64,000 nt of DNA from the NCBI RefSeq assembly GCF_019320115.1, contig NC_089587.1:84182384-84246383 (forward strand), read 5' to 3'. Shown here piece by piece: positions 11,130 to 21,964 of this stretch. Source of the stretch: Miscanthus floridulus (lineage: Eukaryota; Streptophyta; Magnoliopsida; Poales; Poaceae). How positions within the stretch are numbered: the stretch's first letter is position 1; every line of letters starts with the position of its first letter. Under the pieces are notes generated by a model, which saw only the letters and a program-made list of their open reading frames with translations, made no database searches and was not told the DNA's origin. A program made the position numbers and the translations under genes.

Positions 11130-11395
11130 AAATGTGACCAGACGCTGGGTGCTAGAGTCTGGTCAACTCCAGTAAGGTCCCAGAGAGGGAGAATCCTAAT
11201 CGGACGCATTCGGTCAGTGCTGACCGGACACTGGTCAGGTTCTAGCTACTGAACCGACGCTGAGCAGCAAAGTGACCGAACGCTGGGTGCCATAGTCCGG
11301 TCAACATCAATAAGGTTCTAGAGAGCAGTTTTTATGACCGGACGCGTCTGGTCAGTGCTGACCGGATGCTGGTCTGTGTTCGGTCACAACTTAAC
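11130..11395 (+). promoter_or_regulatory. GACCGGAC motif cluster in SIRE-plus 5' LTR
   Basis: This stretch has repeated GACCGGAC-like words and their reverse complement, many degraded (GACCAGAC, GACCGAAC, GGTCAGTGCTGACCGG). It lies 80-350 bp upstream of the TATA box at 11474. The same cluster occupies the same place in every SIRE LTR here. Confidence 0.6.
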
Positions 11396-11473
11396 TGCTT
11401 GGTTGCGGGGAGAACTAACCAAAGCGTGTGGTCACCCCGTAGTGGCACATAACGGTTTGTTTTGAATAAGGGG

Positions 11474-11482
11474 TTATAAATA
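11474..11482 (+). promoter_or_regulatory. TATA box of SIRE-plus 5' LTR
   Basis: TTATAAATA follows the motif cluster. It is at the same relative position as 48858-48865 in the 3' LTR. Confidence 0.6.
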
Positions 11483-12196
11483 CTTCCTCTATTCACTTAA
11501 GGGATCACTTTTGCTTGTTTCAACAGCTGAGAAACACCCTTAAGAGTGCTAAGAAGAGCAAGATCCTAGTGAGGTGATTGAGATATGAGAATCCAAGAGA
11601 GAGGCCTCATTAGTGAAAGCAAGAGTAGCAAAGTATGCATCCACCCTTCTCATTAGGCTTGTCGTGGTCAAGTGAGAGTTTATGCTTGTTACTCTTGGTG
11701 ATCTCCACCACCTAGATAACTTGCTAGTGATTGGGAGCTTGGTGATCATCCGACGGAGCTTGTGGATGACCCAATTCAAGTTGTGAGCGGTTGTGGGTGA
11801 TTCACCATGATGGAGTGTCGAAGAATCAACTTGTAGAGAGCACTTGATCCTTGCGTGGATCAAGGGGGAGCTACACCCTTGCGCGGGTGCTCCAATGAGG
11901 ACTAGTGGGGAGTGGCGACTCTCCGATACCTCGGCAAAACGTCATTGCATTCCTCCTTCTCTCTTTACTTTAAGCATTTACTTTGAGCAATTCAATTCTT
12001 GTTGGTACATTCATAGAATTGTCATGCTAGAGTAGGATTAGAACATAGGTTGCTAAACTTTTGTGTGGTAGAACAATATAAACAATTTCTAGGCACAAGG
12101 GGTGAAGTGGACTAACCGTAGGGATTAATTATTGCAAAGAATTTTAGAATTAGCCCAATTCACCCCCTCCCCTCTTGGGCATCTTGATCCTTTCAA

Positions 12197-12213
12197 TTGG
12201 TATCAGAGCCTCA
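12197..12213 (+). other. SIRE-plus primer-binding site
   Basis: TTGGTATCAGAGCCTCA directly after the LTR matches the 3' end complement of initiator tRNA-Met used by plant copia elements. Confidence 0.8.
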
Positions 12214-12248
12214 TGCTCACGTATTTAGACTTAACCGCCTAGAGAAAG

Positions 12249-12754
12249 ATGACTCACGGGGATGAACCTCCTCCTATCTTTGAGGGGGATGATTTTCCTT
12301 ATTGAAAAATCTACATGGAGGAGTATTTAGAAGCTCTAGATGTTAGAATACTTAGAGCCACCTCACAAGGATTCCCAAAACCTCATGATCCCATGCACCT
12401 TCAAGGCGATGAAGTGAACTATGAGAAATGGAATGCAAAGGCTCGAAACACCAACTTTAGAGGCCTTTGCAAAGATGTGTTTAACTAGGTGAGGAACCAC
12501 AAGGATGCCCATGCACTATGGTCGAACATTTGTGTGCTCCATGAGGAAACTAAGAGCGAGCATGAGGAACACTATCATCTCATAATGAAAAAGCTTAATT
12601 CTTTTGAGATGCTTCCTAAAGAGGGTGCTAATGAAATGTACTCACGTTTGAATGTTCTTGTAGAGGAAGTCAATGGGCTTAGACTCACTCAAATGCAACC
12701 ATCTGATGTTGTAAGAAAAATCTTGAGTGTCCTCCCCATTGATAATTATGGGCA
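12249..12754 (+). pseudogene. gag: SIRE-plus gag, N-terminal part
   Basis: The gag starts at ATG 12249 (MTHGDEPPPIFEGDD), just after the primer site, and closely matches the SIRE-minus gag at 24352. It has a stop at FPY*K and another at FN*VRN (12486-12488). The coding line then runs to SVLPIDNYGH, where SIRE-minus is inserted at 12755. The next codons are at 25978. Confidence 0.8.
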
Positions 12755-13474
12755 TGAAAGGATCAAGATGCCCAAGAGGGGGGTGAATTGGGCTAATTCG
12801 AAATTCTCTTGCAATAAATAAATCCTACGGATAGCCCAATTAACCCCTTGTGCCTAGAAAAGTGTTTCTATTAAACTAATGCACAATGAACTCACAACCT
12901 ATGTTCCAAACTTACTCTAGCAAGCAATTCTATGGATGTAAAACAAGCATTGAATTGCTCAAAGTAAATACTCAAGGTAAGTGCTCAAAGTAAATAGAGA
13001 GAGAAAGGAACGCGGCGATGTTTTGCCAAGGTATCGGAGAGTCGCCACTCCCCACTAGTCCTCGTTGGAGCACCCACGCAAGGGTGTAGCTCCCCCTTGA
13101 TCCGCGCAAGGATCAAGTGCTCTCTATGGGTTGATTCTTCGACACTCCATCACGGCGAATCACCCAAAGCCGCTCACAACTTGAGTTGGGTCACCCACAA
13201 GCTCCGCCGGGTGAACACCAAACTCCCAATCACCACCAAGCTGTCTAGGTGATGGTGATCACCAAGAGTAACAAGCACGAACTCTCACTTGACCATGCGA
13301 AGCCTAATGAGAAGATGGATGCACACTTTGCTACTCTTGATTTGCTAGTGAGGCTACTCTCTTGGATTCTCAAATCACAAACACCTCACTAGGACCTTGC
13401 TCTTCTTGGCACTCACAAACGTGTTTCTCAGCTGCTGGAATGAGCAAAAGTTACTCCACTCACGAGTGGAGCTT

Positions 13475-13485
13475 CTATTTATAAG
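13475..13485 (-). promoter_or_regulatory. TATA box of SIRE-minus 3' LTR
   Basis: On the minus strand CTTATAAATAG lies just downstream of the GACCGGAC cluster. It is repeated at 25126-25136 in the other LTR. Confidence 0.6.
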
Positions 13486-13525
13486 GCAGCCTAAAAAACG
13501 AACCATTATGAGCTTCTGCGGGATG

Positions 13526-13900
13526 ACCGGACGCTCCGATCGTTTTGACCGGACGCTCCGGTCAGTTCAACCCGTGAACAGTTTTCAAGTGATGATTGGA
13601 CGCTGTCAGGGTCCGATCAGTACCGACCGAACGCATCTGGTCGCTCTTGGAAGCTTACTGTAAACGACCGGATGCTGGATACTCAGGGTCCGGTCACCAC
13701 TGACCGGACACGTCCGGTCACTCTTTCCCAAGTCTGGACCCTTACTGGAGTCGACCAGACGCTAGCCCTCAGCGTTCGGTCACACGACCTTCCAGCGTCC
13801 GGTCACACCTGACTTGTTCTTCATGGTCAAATGAACTAACTGGACCCTGCGGCCAGCGTCCGGTCGCACCGGAGCTAGCGTCCGGTCAGTGTTTGACCCT
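13526..13900 (-). promoter_or_regulatory. GACCGGAC motif cluster in SIRE-minus 3' LTR
   Basis: Many GACCGGAC / GTCCGGTC words, often as facing pairs such as GACCGGACGCTCCGGTC, are packed in under 400 bp upstream of the LTR TATA box. Some words have single substitutions compared with the better-kept copy at 25184-25540. Confidence 0.65.
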
Positions 13901-14326
13901 CCATTCACTTACAACTTTCAAACATATGTGAATGAAGTTTGCTCCAAAGGATCTTAGGCATTCATAGGAGCTACCTAGAGCTAGTTTTAACAAGTGTGCA
14001 CCACACCTAACTCACTAGACTCAACTAGGTCAAGCTACCCGTTCATACCCCCCTTAATAGTACGGCCAAAGGAAAAACAAAGTCCTAAACTACTCTAAGT
14101 GTCTCTCCAACTCCAATCGACACTTAGAACTAGTTATCCTTAACCTTGTCGTCCATCCTTTAAAAACTGAAACAATTTCCATTGTAGGGGCATGACAACC
14201 TTGATTGCCCAATCGATCTCCATTACCATGACCTAACTTAATTGCCTCTGCAAAACACACATTAGTCATAGTATTCTTGTATTGACATTAATCATCGAAA
14301 TCCAACTAGGGGCCTAGATGCTTTCA

Positions 14327-14343
14327 ATCTCCCCCTTTTTGGT
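14327..14343 (-). other. SIRE-minus polypurine tract
   Basis: Minus-strand CCAAAAAGGGGGAGATT abuts the 3' LTR start. The same tract precedes the SIRE-plus 3' LTR at 48099-48113. Confidence 0.8.
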
Positions 14344-14822
14344 GATTGATGACAATACCACCTCGAGTATGTTATGGAGTGAGGTTTTTAGACGAGCTTG
14401 ATTCATATAAGCTTTTGTCAATAAGAACACAAGAGTTAGGCAAGCTTATATGATCCAAGCCATCATAATGTACTCAAAGGATATGAATAACGCATGAGTA
14501 CAAGTAACAAAGCTCATTTGCTTTGAAGTGTAAATGCGGAAGCAAAAGCAAATGAGCATTACACAAGTGATATGACATATAGATAATGCAAAGTAGAAAT
14601 CACACATGTCAAATATCACAACCACGTAGATAGCACTATCACATATATATAATAGTATGCATGAAAGTAAACACACGAATGCATAAGTAATAGTGTAGCA
14701 CACAAATAAAACTCCAAATGTATATAATAGGCTAATACTAGATAACTAGCTCCCCCTGAAACTCGCTCCCCCTAAGTCTACATACTCAAACCCTCTCCCC
14801 CTTTGGTGTCAAACACCAAAAC
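14344..14822 (-). other. SIRE-minus 3' untranslated stretch
   Basis: This AT-rich sequence between the envelope-like gene and the polypurine tract has no conserved coding line. The homologous part of SIRE-plus is 47619-48098. Confidence 0.5.
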
Positions 14823-17245
14823 CTAAGGGTCGGACGGCGGGGCAGCAGCGGACGAGTCGGGCACTGAAGTACGTGGAGCAAGATGGAACTGGGCGCCATC
14901 ATCATCTGACCTAGAGCTCTGAACTGACTGACCCTCTGAGGTAGGAAGTGTCGCTGAAGCGGTCTGGGTCTGAGCTGGGGCTGGTGCTGCCTGTGAAGCT
15001 GTAAGTATGTCTGTCGTAGGATCTGATGAGGTGACAAACGAGGGGAGCCTCTGAGTAGTCATGATAGCTGGAGCTGCTGTAGACGGACCGGCAGTATGCA
15101 TGTGAGGCGGAGTAGGCATGCCGATCAACTCGCTGAATGATGCTCCAAGACTCCTAGAGACTGACGTCTCAGGCACGAATAGCGAGGGAGACTGCTCTGG
15201 TGAGAAACCCGTGTGATAAGGAGTGAACTGTGGGGCTACACCAGGTGAGGCTAACCACTGGGACACTTGTACAGGAGGTGAAGTAAACTAAGCTGGAGGC
15301 TGTCCCTGACTCTGGAGCCTGATGGGCTGTACTGCTGGAGTCGTCAAAGTGGTAGGAGGCTGTGCAAGCTAGGGCGAAGTCTGTGGCAGTGGGATCCCAA
15401 TGGCTGTCACTACATGCTGCATGAATCCCATGAGCTGCTGCTGCATAAGTAACTGCTGGTGCTGAAGGAGCTGCTGCTGCCGCTGAAACTCGTCCTGATG
15501 AGCCTGAAACTGTGCGAAGTTGGCAGCTGTCTCCTGTGCCTATCATGTCTGATCCTGCTGCATCCGCTCAAGAATAGCAATGAGAGCGGGGTCTGTCTGC
15601 GGAGCAGGTGGAGCAGAACTGGAGCTACCTGCCTCTACATCGTGTCTGCGTGGAGGCATCTGAGGTATAGGCTGGTAGTCATCGTCAGAGCTATCACTAT
15701 ACTCACTCACCTCCTGCTGTGCCTCTAGCTCCTCCTCCTCAGTGGCTGCAATCCCTCTAATGATCTCATCCTACTGAGCTACGGACTCTGGCATGTCGGG
15801 ACGACAGCTAGGCTGTCTAGGTGCCTGAGGAGTGGTGTGTCTGATCCTCTATGACAAGTTGTAAGCTAGGAACTCTGTGGTGGCACCTGTATACTCATCC
15901 ATCATGCCAGGGGGCTTATCAAGCACTACTCTGCGGATGAGGAACGTGATCCAGTGAGCATAGGGAAGCTGCCTGCAACCCTTGAACCCCTCAGCTATAG
16001 TATCCTCCATCTCTGAAAGAAGGAGGTCCCAGATGTCAAATACTGTCCTCTGCATGATGGCATTGAGAAGCCAGAGCTATAAGCGAGTCAGGCCCTCCCT
16101 GTATCCCAACCTGGGAAGCAGTGTCCTCCTGATGATGGCCTCTAGTACCCTCGCTGTAGGAGTCAAGTCACTAGGGTTCCTACTCGACCCCTCACCAAAA
16201 GGCTCCTTGAAGCAATGCCGCACTAAATCTGTAGGGGGCACCTGCCCTCCATGAGGACGTCTGGGAGGCTCCTGCTGTCCATAGCAAACCTCATGCATCT
16301 TAACAGGCTGCTCCTGTAGCCTCAGTATCTCTCTAGCTCTGCCACTCGTCACTCTGTAGTCTTTGTCTTTGAAAGCAAAGTGAATGAATCTGTGATGAAG
16401 ATCGATGTAGAGTGAGGCATAAAACTGACGAACCCAAGATGGTACATATATGCCCGTCCGTCCAATCAAATCTATCAGTCCTGGCAAATATGACAAGTAT
16501 GGTCGAATGCTCTCTCCGGCTGCTGCCACAATAGACTCTATCTGACAGACCCTCTGAGATCTGAACACTGCCCCACTGTTAAGATATGCATTGTAGAAAT
16601 CCTCCTGCAGTGGTGTGTAGAACCCCTCAGCTGCTCTCTCATCCCTCCTCGGAGGAAACCAAACCTCAAACTCAACAAACCACAACTGTTGAACCTGCCT
16701 GGCTGTAGCGGCCCTCAAGTCAAGGTGAACCACTAGAGGCGGACCCTGAGGTCTGGGCGAAGGGCATGAACCCCTGCGTTGTGTAACTGGCCTTGGTGGA
16801 ACTGTAGCACTAGTACGACTCGAGCGGCATAGCTGAGGTGCCGGCTCGGTCTCCTGACCCTCCTGAGTCTCCTGGGCTGGCTGAGCCTCTGCTGGTGGGG
16901 GCTACTGCTGTGCTGACGGACCCTCCTCAATGGCAACCCATCGTCCTACAAATGTGGCAGTCCCAGCTGGACTACCGTGACAACGCTCAACCTCCTCAAT
17001 CGTAGCTCTGACTGCGGGTGAAACTGGCTGATCTACAATGACAACTCCACTGTGGGTACCACCTCTCTTAGCATGCTCTGCGGCCTCTGCAATAGCTGCT
17101 GCTCTCACTATCTTTGTGTTGGGGTACTTCCGCTTCTTGGATGTTACCTGCTTGGTGACTTGCCCTTAGATCCGGCTGGCTGGCGAGGCGGGGGCCTCCG
17201 ATCATCATCACCTGGGCCACCACCAACGTTCTTGGTGCGAGCCAT
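14823..17245 (-). pseudogene. Envelope-like gene of SIRE-minus
   Basis: This third gene after pol is at the position of the envelope-like ORF of SIRE/Maximus elements; its function is not established. It starts at ATG 17245 (MARTKNVGGGPGDDD), preceded by a splice-acceptor-like TTCAG. After one early frameshift a single frame runs to the stop at 14823. The centre (about 16733-16077) is well kept, with segments such as GFYTPLQEDFYNAYLNSG and HRFIHFAFKDKDYRVTSG. A glutamine-rich stretch (about 15540-15420) and an S/T/P-rich tail follow. About seven TAG codons and one TGA interrupt it, several at CAG positions of the sister copy. I see no clear signal peptide or membrane segment. Confidence 0.65.
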
Positions 17246-18721
17246 CTGAACTGACAAGATGGTGAACTACCGCTGATGAAGATCAACTGTCAAACTACCG
17301 CTTTCGAGGCTTGGCCTCGATCCTTACTCGCGAGCTTGGCTCCGAGTTGACTGCCAACTGCCAGACGAAACACAACGGAACCGACTCGCTGCACGATAGA
17401 ATAGATGGATATACAAATAAATACCATATGTCTAATAGATGCGAAATCCTAATAGAGAAAGCAATGTAGATGCGAACTTGAATCAAGTGGCTTTCTACCT
17501 GACGATCCGCGAACCGAGAAAAGATAAGGAGACACGCGAGGGATCCTTGGAACCAAGCTAGGGTTAGGGTAAAAGTCCTGAATGTAATGGGGAATCAGAG
17601 ACTGCAATTCGATCTAGGTCATTTAGAGAATCAAGATTGAAAAGTCAGGTCTTACCAACGATGAAGGAGACACTGGCGTGGGTGAGCAGTGGCGGCAAGG
17701 GAGGCTCAGTGGCTATGACGGGGAGGCACGAGGTTGCGCAGGAACGCTCGGGCGAAGCTGGCTGGATGGCGGCGCAGCGAGCTTGGGCGCAAGGTGGCCG
17801 GCGCGGTGCTGCAGAGATGCGGCGAGCCTGGGCGCAAGTTGGTAGGCGCGGTGCTGTAGAGGCGCGGCGAGGCAGTTGATCGGCGGTGCGGCGAGCTTGG
17901 GCGTGAGGAGGCGGTGGCGCGACTATGCGGCTGCACGGGCTAGGGCACGGTGGGATGCAGATAGAGGACGCGGTGGTACGGTTAAGTAATCCCCCAAAAC
18001 GTGATAGAAAAGGAAATGGGGAAAAGAGTCCTAAAAACGCGCGAGATCCACTGACCGGACGCTCCGGTGGTAGCGACCGGACGCTACCACCCAGCGTCCG
18101 GTCGATTCCAGAGAGGTCCAAATCCTCTAGAATTGGGACTGGACGTGTCCGGTGGTCCATGACCGGACGCAGGCAGGGTCCGGTCAGTACTGCTTGTCCT
18201 TCCTTGATCGACCAGACGCTGAACCCTTCCTGACCGAACGCACAGACGCAGCGTCCGGTCACTCCTTCATCAGCAGTTCACCTCCTGTGAATTGACCGGA
18301 CGCTGGACAGCAGCGTCCGGTGCAGCGTCCGGTGCACCTTTTCCAGCAAATCTTCAAACTTCCTTCGCGCTGCCTGTTCCCAATCAAGTCCCAACTTGAA
18401 TAAGATCCAAATAAACACTAATTGGGACTAATGTGAGTGACCTCTCTCAAACCCTCATATTTTTCAAAATATTTTGCCTTAGGCTATAATTCTTTTTAAG
18501 AAAATAGGCAACAAGAGGGCAAATGGAACAAAACAACAAAGCAACATTCATGCATATGTAATACTTGTAAGTAAATCTAGTTGCTTGTCAAGTTTGATCC
18601 AAGGTTAAGCTTCTTCACACGCTTTTCGGCGGTTATCTTAACCATGTTAGACCAGCCCTATATGCATTGCCATAAATTAAACATGTTGTATATTACAATG
18701 AATGCAAGGGACAACACAAGC
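17246..18721 (-). other. SIRE-minus spacer between pol and envelope-like gene
   Basis: This 1.5-kb non-coding spacer matches 43827-45176 of SIRE-plus. It holds a GACCGGAC cluster (18049-18340), then GC-rich sequence at 17680-17960 that opens long frames on both strands, and ends with TTCAG before the envelope-like ATG. The TATA box seen in SIRE-plus at the homologous place is not conserved here. Confidence 0.6.
18049..18340 (-). promoter_or_regulatory. GACCGGAC motif cluster in the pol-env spacer (SIRE-minus)
   Basis: Four GACCGGAC and three GTCCGGTC words plus near-matches occur in under 300 bp. The words are the same as in the LTR promoter region, yet this lies inside the element upstream of the envelope-like gene. 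Confidence 0.6.
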
Positions 18722-21700
18722 TCAATTTTTAGTGAAGTTACTAAAATCAAGTACATTGAGCTCATTCCGCAATCTACAAAATGTAGCCTCATCTAGCGGT
18801 TTAGTGAAGATATCCGCTAATTGATCTTTGGATCTTACACCTTCTAGTGATATATCATTTTTAGCTACATGATCTCTTAGAAAGTGATGGCGGATATCTA
18901 TATGCTTGGTACGAGAGTGTTGAACCAAATTATTTGCAAGTTTTACCGCACTTTCATTGTCGCACAAAAGAGATACTTTCTCTAGAACTACTCCATAGTC
19001 TAGTAAAGTTTGTTTCATGTATAATATTTGTGCACAACAAGCACCCGCGGCAATGTATTCCGCTTCGGCGGTGGACAAAGCCACACTATTTTGTTTCTTG
19101 GAGGACCAAGACACAAGTGATCTACCAAGCAAATGGCACCCTCCAGATGTGCTCTTTCTATCAACTTTGCATCCGGCGTAGTCTGAATCGGAATAGCCAA
19201 TTAATTCAAATAAAGCTCCTTTGGGATACCAAAGGCCAATGCTTGGTGTGTGCTTAAGATACCTAAGGATTCTTTTTACGGCAATTAAATGTGTTTCCTT
19301 AGGACTAGCTTGAAATCTAGCACACATACACACACTAAACATGATGTCGGGCCTAGATGCGGTTAAATATAACAAGCTACTAATCATAGAACGGTAGAGA
19401 GTTTGATCAACCGAGTTACCTCCCTCATCTAGGTCGAGATATCCATTGGTAGGCATTGGGGTCTTGATTGGCTTACATTCATCCATCTTGAATCTCTTGA
19501 GAAGATCTTTTGTGTATTTCTCTTGAGAGATGAAGATGCCTTCTTTCATTTGCTTGACTTGAAAACCAAGAAAGAATGTAAGCTCACCAATCATTGACAT
19601 CTCGAACTCCTTAGACATCAATTCACCAAATTCTTTGCATAAGTCTTCATTTGATGATCCAAAGATGATATCATCAACATATACTTGACAAATGAAGATA
19701 TGCCCATCAAGCTTCTTGGTGAATAGTGTAGTGTCGACCTTCCCAATAGTGAAGCCCTTCTCAATAAGGAAATCCTGAAGGCGCTCATACCAAGCTCTTG
19801 GGGCTTGCTTAAGCCCATATAGTGCCTTGGACAACCTATAAACATGATTAGGATATCTAGGGTCTTCAAACCCGGGAGGTTGATCAACATAGACTAGTTC
19901 ATTAATAAAGCCATTTAAGAATGCACTTTTTACATCCATTTGATATAGTTTCATTTCATGATGTGATGCATATGCAAGAAGGATACGGATGGCTTCCAAT
20001 CTTGCAACCGGTGCAAAGGTTTCTCCAAAATCTAAACCTTCAACTTGAGAGAACCCCTTTGCAACTAGTCTTGCCTTGTTCCTCACAACAACACCTTGAT
20101 CATCTTGCTTGTTGCGGAACACCCACTTTGTTCCAATGACTCTTGCACCTTTTGGTCGCTCTTCAAGATTCCAAACTTCATTGTGAGTGAAGTTGTTCAA
20201 CTCTTCATGCATGGCATTGATCCAATCCAGATCTTTAAGAGCTTCTTCTACCTTGGTAGGCTCATAGCAAGAGACAAAAGAGTGATGAGCAATAAATGAA
20301 GTAAGTTTTTGAGATCGAGTCATCACCCCCTTTGTTGGACTCCCTATGATGAGATCTTGTGGATGATCTTGTAGGAGAGGTGTATTTCTTCTATTGACCA
20401 CTTGAGGAGGAGGTTGTGGAGCATCAACATCTTGTGCTTGTACCACCATTTGCTCATGGGAGATATGAGTATCTTCATTTTCTACTCTCCCATCTTTTTC
20501 ACCGTCTTATGGTATATTTGATGAAGAAGGTTGGTTAATGACTTGTACATCATCTTCATCATCTTTTGGCTTGATGTCTCCCACCGGAATATTCTTCATA
20601 GCCTCCCTCAATGGTTCATCACCTACATCATCAAGATTCTCATGTGCTCCTTGGGAGCCGTTAGATTCATCAAATTCCACATCATATGTTTCTTCAACCA
20701 AGCCAGTGGCATGATTAAATACTCTATATGCTTTGGAGTTCAATGAGTAACCAACAAGAAAACCTATATCACAACACCTTTGAAACTTCCCTAGGTGTTG
20801 CCGCTTCTTGTAGATGTAACACTTGCAACCAAACACCCTAAAGAAGGAGACGTCCGGCTTCTTCCCATTGAGCAACTCATACGGTGTCTTGACAAGGAAC
20901 TTTTGAAGAAATAGGCGGTTGGATGCATAACATGCGGTGTTGATTGCTTCCGCCCATAGAGCTTCAGGGGTGTTGTACTCATCTAGCATTGTCCTTGCAA
21001 GAGTGATCAAAGTCCGGTTCTTCCTCTCAACTACACCATTTTGTTGAGGAGTATAGGTTGCGGAGACTTCATGTTTGATTCCAACTTCATCACAATAAGC
21101 TTCTATATTTGTGTTGTCAAACTCTTTGCCATTGTCACTTCTTATCTTCTTGAGCTTCACTTCAAATTCATTTTGAGCTCTCTTGGCAAACTTTTTGAAA
21201 CAAGATGCAACTTCGGATTTGTCATGAAGGAAGAACACCCATGTATACCTTGAATAGTCATCCACAATCACAAGACAATAGAGATTTCCTCCCAAACTCT
21301 TGTATATTGTTGGTCCAAATAAATCCATGTGTAGGAGTTCTAGCACTCTTGTGGTTGACATGAAGGCTTTGGTTGGATGAGTGTTTGCAACTTGCTTGCC
21401 GGCTTGACATGCACTACAAAGCTTGTCCTTCTCAAACTTCACATCCTTCAATCCTCTCACCAAATCATTCTTCATAAGCTTCTTGAGTGAGCTCATCCCA
21501 ACATGAGCAAGTCTTCTATGCCATAGCCACCCAAGTGTTGTTTTGGTGAATAGGCAAGTCTTCAAGTTTGCATCTTTGGAGGTAAAGTCAACTAGATATA
21601 AGTTTTTGTATCTAAATCCATTGAATATCACTTGATTGTCATCTACCTTAGATACAACCACCTCCTTCTCGGTGAACAAGCATTGGAAGCCAAGATCACA

Positions 21701-21949
21701 CAATTGCCCAACGGATAGCAAGTTGAAGCTCAATGAAGCAACATAGAGCACATTGGAGATGGAATGATCATTTGATATTGCCATTTTGCCCAATCCTTTG
21801 ACCTTGCCCTTTGAATTATCTCCAAATGTTATTTTCCCTTGTCCATCTACCTCTTCATCTAGTGAGGTGAACATACGAGGATCACCGGTCATATGTTGAG
21901 TGCAACCACTATCAATAACCCAATGACTTCCACCGGTCTTGTAGTTCAC
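18722..21949 (-). pseudogene. pol: SIRE-minus pol, complete but for one nonsense codon
   Basis: Pol makes the protease, integrase, reverse transcriptase and RNase H that copy and insert the element. Domains in order on the minus strand: protease with VIDSGCTQHMTG; pre-integrase zinc region (LWHRRLAHVG...CSACQAGK); integrase core with D (HMDLFGP), D (SDNGKEF) and E (QQNGVVERKNR); reverse transcriptase with [11 protein letters not shown]; RNase H with [16 protein letters not shown] and [11 protein letters not shown]. It ends at 18722 with [10 protein letters not shown] single TAA (20509-20507) splits the frame where SIRE-plus has CAA. There is no ATG at the start: the frame opens at GTG 21949 after the gag stop, in the same frame as gag. 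Confidence 0.9.
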
Positions 21950-21964
21950 CTACACATAAGAGAT

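Larger units (their letters stand above)
6139..12195 (+). repeat. SIRE-plus 5' LTR, interrupted
   Basis: The LTR is in two pieces, 6139-6451 and 11090-12195. It runs TGAAAGCATCTAGGCCCC...GATCCTTTCA, with the short inverted termini TGAAAG/CTTTCA. The break falls after GTGAGTCTAG, and the uninterrupted sequence can be read at 48410-48440. The second piece carries the degenerate GACCGGAC motif cluster and a TATA box (TTATAAATA, 11474-11482). Confidence 0.85.
12755..14326 (-). repeat. SIRE-minus 3' LTR
   Basis: This is the 1572-bp LTR at the low-coordinate side. Read on the minus strand it starts TGAAAGCATCTAGGCCCC and ends GATCCTTTCA. It matches 24406-25977 nearly base for base. Confidence 0.9.

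Noticed and set aside
11130..11395. GACCGGAC words as dehydration-response elements
   Set aside because: The DRE core is (A/G)CCGAC; the repeated word is ACCGGAC, so I do not assign that factor.
17645..18262. 205-codon minus-strand open frame
   Set aside because: It spans the GACCGGAC cluster and a GC-rich repeat-like stretch in the pol-env spacer, and SIRE-plus has no matching frame.
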